Below, one piece after another: positions 7,009-10,030 of a stretch of 10,030 nucleotides of DNA. Each line of letters starts with the position of its first letter. The first letter of the stretch is position 1. This stretch comes from Amoebophrya sp. AT5.2 (lineage: Eukaryota > Sar > Dinophyceae > Syndiniales > Amoebophryaceae), in the NCBI GenBank assembly GCA_005223375.1, contig RXOD01006542.1, positions 1-10,030 on the forward strand, given 5' to 3'. Position numbers and translations under genes: made by a program. The notes under the pieces are model-generated. The model was not told the origin of the DNA. It saw only the letters and a program-made list of their open reading frames with translations, and did no database searches.

Positions 7009-8230
7009 CTGCTTTTTCTTTTTTAACGCCATGCGCGATCAGCTCCGCCAGCGCGTCCAAATCCTCGCGGTTGTATTCACAGCGCCGGACATTGTCGCGG
7101 ATCAAGGTGCTCTCCACTCGCGACATGAGGATCTTGTCAGGCTCGCCGCCTTCGATTTTGAAGTTGATCTCACTGGCGATCTCGAAGATCGACCAGTAGT
7201 TCGCGAGCAGTCGACAGGCGTAGGTCCACGACAGCCAGCGCTCCTGATTCATGTCGCCCAGCCGCGGAATCAGCTCGAGACACGCGGTCCGGAAATTCCC
7301 GAGAACTTCCTCGGAGGAACACTTCAACTCGGCCCAGGCTTTGTCCAGGTTTTCGCCGATGCAGTCGGCCAGCAGCTGCTCGTCCATGTTCGAGATGTGC
7401 GACAAAGTCTCGGCGAGTTTGGTGGAGTGCACTTTGTCGGCGGTACCGCGGAGCCCCGTGACCCGCTTCATCTGGGCGGGCAGTGCCTTCTCCGCTACTT
7501 TTATCACTGCCATGCTTTCCACATGAGGCCCATCCCAAAACACGCACACCTTCTCCCCGCTGCACATGAGCCACAGAAAGAACACTCGCTCTTGGGGTCC
7601 TTTATCCATGGTGACGAGGAGGGGTCGCTGCGTGCAGAGTGGGATCGTGCTGAAGAGCTCGTTCAAATGGTCCACCAGTACGGACATCGAACACGATTCG
7701 TTGAACTGGTCCTTCTCCTCGTGCGCCCATTGAAATCGTTTGGTTTTCGCCACCACCGCCTGCACCTGCTTGCTCGTCACTCGTTTCAACAACAGGGGCG
7801 GCAAGGTGATCGTCGTCCAGCACGGGTCGTCGACTATCGGCTGCAAGAAGTGATCCGACCGGATCCGGCACTGGATTACTTTTCTCCCATCCACTGTCAC
7901 TCCGTCCAGCCCAAGCCCCACCACCTCGTCGTCACCCGCGTGCATGATTTTGATGGCGCGGAAAGTCAGAACGTGGCCGAACAGCTGATTCAAACGCGCC
8001 ACAGTTTTGGTAGAGTCGTCGGCGTCGGGATCCACGAGGGGCGCGATCTTCTCTTTGAACGGAACGAGCGGGCGGCCCGGCTTGTTCGAATTCCGCTGGA
8101 TGTCCTGGGGATTCATGTAGTCAGGGAAACGGAGCGAAGCCGAAGAGCTTCCGCTGGGGCGTGACACCGGGGCCAGCAAATACTTCCAATCTGTGTTGAA
8201 ATAAGTAGCGGAGTACAAGAATCGTTTCAT
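7009..8230 (-). CDS. Exon 1 of large hypothetical protein, with start codon
   Basis: About 407 codons run from ATG at 8230-8228. This is the first ATG after an in-frame TAA about 66 nt upstream. The protein begins MKRFLYSATYFNTDWKYLL and is globular and acidic overall, with recognisable soluble-protein composition (Trp, Cys and Met throughout). Notable stretches include VVGLGLDGVTVDGRKVIQC near residue 105 and FFLWLMCSGEKVCVFWDG near residue 230. The N-terminus has no clear signal peptide, and I see no convincing transmembrane helix, although the second stretch is hydrophobic. No family is recognised. Only 5 nt separate the start codon from a copy of the CATCTTTCTCAAAC motif, which is therefore in the 5' leader. 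The plus strand carries a 377-codon open frame (7031-8164), but its composition and the lack of splice continuation mark it as antisense. Confidence 0.8.
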
Positions 8231-8235
8231 TTCAG

Positions 8236-8300
8236 GTTTGAGAAAGATGGATTTAGTTTTGCTCCCAATAAGTAAACGCCGAGAACGTCGCCGAACTTAG
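8236..8300 (-). repeat. 65-bp repeat unit, copy A
   Basis: It begins (plus strand) GTTTGAGAAAGATGGATTTA and ends CTTAG. It shares the first ~24 bases almost exactly with copies B and C, and the rest more loosely. In gene direction it ends 5 nt before the ATG at 8230, so it forms the proximal leader of the large gene. Confidence 0.75.
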
Positions 8301-8414
8301 GCGATCCGCAGCGTCATCTTTTTCGTGGCGCTGATTGGACGACGACCAGCCGCATGCTTTCAGAGCTCCAGCGCATTGGCTGCAGCAGGGCACCGCTGCG
8401 ATGGTGGACTTATC

Positions 8415-8479
8415 GTTTGAGAAAGATGAATTTAGTTTCTGCCTCAGTAGAAAAGTGGCTCGAATATTTCCTGACTTAG
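8415..8479 (-). repeat. 65-bp repeat unit, copy B
   Basis: It has the same start (GTTTGAGAAAGATG) and end (GACTTAG) as copy C, which begins 81 bp away, with a diverged middle. The minus strand reads CTAAGTCAGG, then a CACTTTTCTACTG tract, then AAACTAAATTCATCTTTCTC. Confidence 0.75.
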
Positions 8480-8495
8480 TGATGGCGGATCTATG

Positions 8496-8560
8496 GTTTG
8501 AGAAAGATGGATTTAGTTTCAGCTGCAATAAGAAAAGTGCACGACTATCGCCAGACTTAG
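8496..8560 (-). repeat. 65-bp repeat unit, copy C
   Basis: It is related to copies A and B over its full length. On the minus strand it includes CTTTTCTTATTGCAG, which looks like a 3' splice site, followed by CTGAAACTAAATCC and the 14-mer. The 81-bp spacing to copy B is 27 codons, so open frames on both strands show a 27-residue peptide repeat as a by-product. Confidence 0.75.
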
Positions 8561-8582
8561 ACTTGTGCTTCGTGCGCTGCAT

Positions 8583-8871
8583 TTATACTGAGGCTGGCTT
8601 GTGCCACAGCGCTACATCAGACACAAGCGCGAAGCGGGCGGCACCTCCTGCGGTGGGGATGACGGCCGGGCTGCTGAGCGCGATGCGCAAGACCCCGTGG
8701 AGATGCTTGGCCATCTTGTCCAAAAGCGAGGGCTGCCCAAAATTCAGCCACATGGTGAAGAAGTCGCTGCCCGAGAAGCCGTCCTTCATGAAGTCCACGT
8801 CTGAGTTTGGTGGAATATACGATGTTCGCGGATGCTGTGTCCCTTTAATCCAGAAGCAAATGAGAAAGATG
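8583..8871 (-). CDS. Possible orphan or terminal exon, hypothetical
   Basis: The minus strand is open for about 95 codons and ends with TAA at 8583-8585. The composition is protein-like, with segments such as GSDFFTMWLNFGQPSLLDKM and a C-terminal ALVSDVALWHKP. I do not recognise it. No convincing start exists: the frame opens after CATCTTTCTC (8871-8862), and a possible acceptor is GGATTAAAG at about 8844. It may be the last exon of a gene lying to the right, or a decayed gene fragment among the repeats. No CAATAAA signal was found about 90 nt beyond its stop, unlike the other minus-strand stops. The plus-strand frame 8335-8994 overlaps it. Confidence 0.35.
8862..8871 (-). repeat. Partial copy of the CATCTTTCTC motif
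   Basis: The minus strand reads CCATCTTTCTCATTTG, sharing the CATCTTTCTCA part of the 14-mer. It lies just before the possible exon 8583-8871 on the sense strand. Confidence 0.5.
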
Positions 8872-8985
8872 GTAGATGGTTGCACTACTGTCAGATGTGG
8901 AGGGGACCTGCACGCTCCCAGCCACAGAGTCCTTGCGTCGCCGCGCTGGCGGGTCCCTACCGCAGAGCCACTCCGGACACCCCAT

Positions 8986-9060
8986 CCGGTTTGAGAAAGA
9001 TGAGTTGATTCGTCTAATAGGCTTATTTACTTGAGTCAATCCATCTTTCTCAAACCCCGG
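8986..9060. repeat. 75-bp inverted repeat bounded by the 14-mer
   Basis: The left arm CCGGTTTGAGAAAGATG (8986-9002) faces the right arm CATCTTTCTCAAACC (9042-9056) followed by CCGG. Inside the arms, GTTGA and TCAAT continue the pairing imperfectly. The spacer is AT-rich. No flanking target-site duplication is obvious. It resembles a very small MITE or two head-to-head copies of the motif. Confidence 0.65.
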
Positions 9061-9064
9061 AGGT

Positions 9065-9099
9065 CCTCCCGGGACCCCCTCCCGGGACCCCCTCCCGGA
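9065..9099. repeat. 13-bp tandem repeat, 2.7 copies
   Basis: CCTCCCGGGACCC starts at 9065, 9078 and 9091, the last copy partial. Each unit contains the palindrome TCCCGGGA. It directly follows the 75-bp inverted repeat. Confidence 0.8.
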
Positions 9100-9280
9100 T
9101 CATGCTCCTCGCTCCAGCTCTTCCCAGCTCGCAGCCAGCGAGCAAGCCGTAGCTGGCTCGCGGGAGGCAGAAAGAGCACCAAAGCCATCTTTCTCCCAGC
9201 AACGCGGCGCGCCATTGTGTATCCCTGCTGCCTTCTCCACCCCTTCCCGAGCAAGAAGCTCGGGCAGCGCGATTGTGCTG
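9100..9280. other. Non-coding GC-rich stretch with hairpins
   Basis: No credible gene is seen. It has a perfect 7-bp hairpin CCCGAGC-AAGAA-GCTCGGG at 9246-9264, further GCTCGC/GCGAGC pairs around 9128-9162, and CATCTTTCTC on the plus strand at 9186-9195. Frames on both strands are open by composition only. Confidence 0.45.
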
Positions 9281-9389
9281 AGTCCCGACCCGAAAAGACA
9301 TAAAATCCCAAGGATCTGAACACAATTCATCTTTCTCAAACCGGGAGCGCCAGTCTGCAGAAACGACCCCTGGAAACATCGTTTTCGGA
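9281..9389. repeat. 109-bp direct repeat, copy 1
   Basis: It aligns without gaps to 9922-10030 (offset 641), with about 15 differences by eye, or roughly 86% identity. It contains CAAGGATCTGAACACA, the 14-mer CATCTTTCTCAAAC at 9328-9341, CTGCAGAAA, and GACCCCTGGAAACATCG near its right end. Weaker similarity continues left to about 9264. Confidence 0.85.
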
Positions 9390-9921
9390 CGCAAGCGCTC
9401 GCGCGTCGCTCTCCGCCACGTCGTGTTGGTGGCGGCGGCCCAGCTGCACTGCCACCATTCCCGACGACGCCGGGACCGGTGCCGCGGAGATGGGTATCAA
9501 AGCCGCGGACCTCCGAAGCCATTGGTGAAAACCCCCGCCGCGGGGGCCTTGACTTCCATCTACTGCTGCGCGCTGCAGCACAAACGGGCGACGAGTCTCC
9601 TTTGGTTGCGCGGTCCGCGCAGCTCCCTGGTAAGCTGCGCGGACTGCGCACCCCAACGCCGACATGTCGCGAGCGGGGTGAGCTATGAGGTCAAAAATGA
9701 TGCCGCAGCATGGGGATAAGTGAAACGTGGGGGAAGTTTCTCAACGCGTGGCACGTCTCCAGGGCGACGCAGCAGACCGAAGCCTTTGGCGGCGCCTTCT
9801 TGGTTTGCGTTCGCCGCCACGAAGAATTCGGACCCCGCTGAAGACGTCCTGGTTTGTCCGGGTCGAGCCATCCCAACGCGTGGACCCGGACGGCACGAGG
9901 ACCGGCATCCCAATTTTGCTA
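9390..9921. other. GC-rich spacer between direct repeats, no recognised gene
   Basis: Open frames occur on both strands, but their composition is Arg/Pro/Ala-rich without any recognisable protein. The spacer holds two perfect inverted repeats: CCCCCGC/GCGGGGG with a 1-nt loop at 9532-9546, and the 12-bp arms at 9613-9644. Nothing else is identifiable. Confidence 0.4.
9613..9644. repeat. Perfect 12-bp inverted repeat
   Basis: GTCCGCGCAGCT (9613-9624) and AGCTGCGCGGAC (9633-9644) are exact reverse complements with an 8-nt spacer. The left arm overlaps a second palindrome, GCGCGG-T-CCGCGC (9608-9620), giving two competing stems. Confidence 0.75.
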
Positions 9922-10030
9922 AGTCCCGAGCCGAAACCATGTAAAAAACCAAGGATCTGAACACAGTCCATCTTTCTCAAACCGGAAACGGCGGGCTGCA
10001 GAAAGGACCCCTGGAAACATCGTTTTCGGA
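9922..10030. repeat. 109-bp direct repeat, copy 2, cut by window end
   Basis: This is the partner of 9281-9389 with the 14-mer at 9969-9982. Similarity is still perfect at the last bases (CATCGTTTTCGGA), so the repeat continues beyond the window. Confidence 0.85.

Noticed and set aside
7031..8164. 377-codon plus-strand open frame
   Set aside because: It is antisense to exon 1, has low-complexity shadow composition, and has no splice or start context. The minus strand gives better protein sequence and continues through in-phase exons.
8335..8994. 219-codon plus-strand frame with a 27-residue peptide repeat (FEKDEFSF / FEKDGFSF)
   Set aside because: The peptide repeat follows from the 81-bp DNA spacing of copies B and C; both strands stay open there. 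Copy A hits a stop, and the rest has no protein character.
9100..9651. 183-codon minus-strand frame in the repeat zone
   Set aside because: It is Arg/Pro/Gly-rich, crosses hairpins and one 109-bp repeat copy, and has no recognisable segment.
8236..9982. 14-mer as a tRNA-type B box (GGTTTGAGA)
   Set aside because: It agrees only partly with the GGTTCGANTCC consensus and has no A box at the expected distance, so a SINE-type promoter is not supported.

Overview
The window looks like nuclear DNA of a eukaryote, most plausibly a protist. It has no bacterial-type operon and no ribosome-binding sites. Long minus-strand coding blocks are separated by gaps of 108-166 bp that start with GT (one possibly GC), end with a pyrimidine-rich tract plus CAG, and fit in phase. 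All convincing coding sequence lies on the minus strand, so the genes are unidirectional. A dinoflagellate or related alveolate is a guess based on this layout and on a repeated motif that loosely resembles the dinoflagellate spliced leader; nothing seen settles the lineage. I found no rRNA, tRNA, CRISPR array or transposase.

Layout, read in gene direction (right to left). From 10030 to about 8240 is a repeat-rich zone. It holds seven exact copies of the 14-mer GTTTGAGAAAGATG (or its complement CATCTTTCTCAAAC) in both orientations, three 65-bp related units, a 75-bp inverted repeat, two 109-bp direct repeats 641 bp apart, a 13-bp tandem repeat and several GC-rich hairpins. A possible orphan exon lies at 8583-8885. 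From 8230 to 1902 run five coding exons of one or two large proteins that I cannot assign to any family. From about 980 to 545 is the last exon of a further minus-strand gene. Positions 1-420 hold a cluster of short palindrome-like motifs based on CTNCAGNAG.

Gene model. Exons at 8230-7009, 6846-5636, 5512-4597, 4430-2741 and 2588-1902 join in phase into one protein of about 1,907 residues, provided two one-base insertions in exon 4 (around 3012-3018 and 2897-2911) are allowed for. Alternatively a first gene stops at 4565 and a second begins near 4430. That view is supported by a CAATAAAGA signal 90 nt after the 4565 stop, because near-identical CAATAAAAGA signals lie 93 nt after the 1902 stop and 90 nt after the 545 stop. 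The two models could both be true through intronic polyadenylation.

No function can be assigned to the genes. The most interesting signal is the 14-mer: it sits 5 nt before the start codon of the large gene, and a 10-bp version lies just before two other candidate coding segments, always on the sense strand. This is where a spliced-leader relict or a shared 5' element would be expected.
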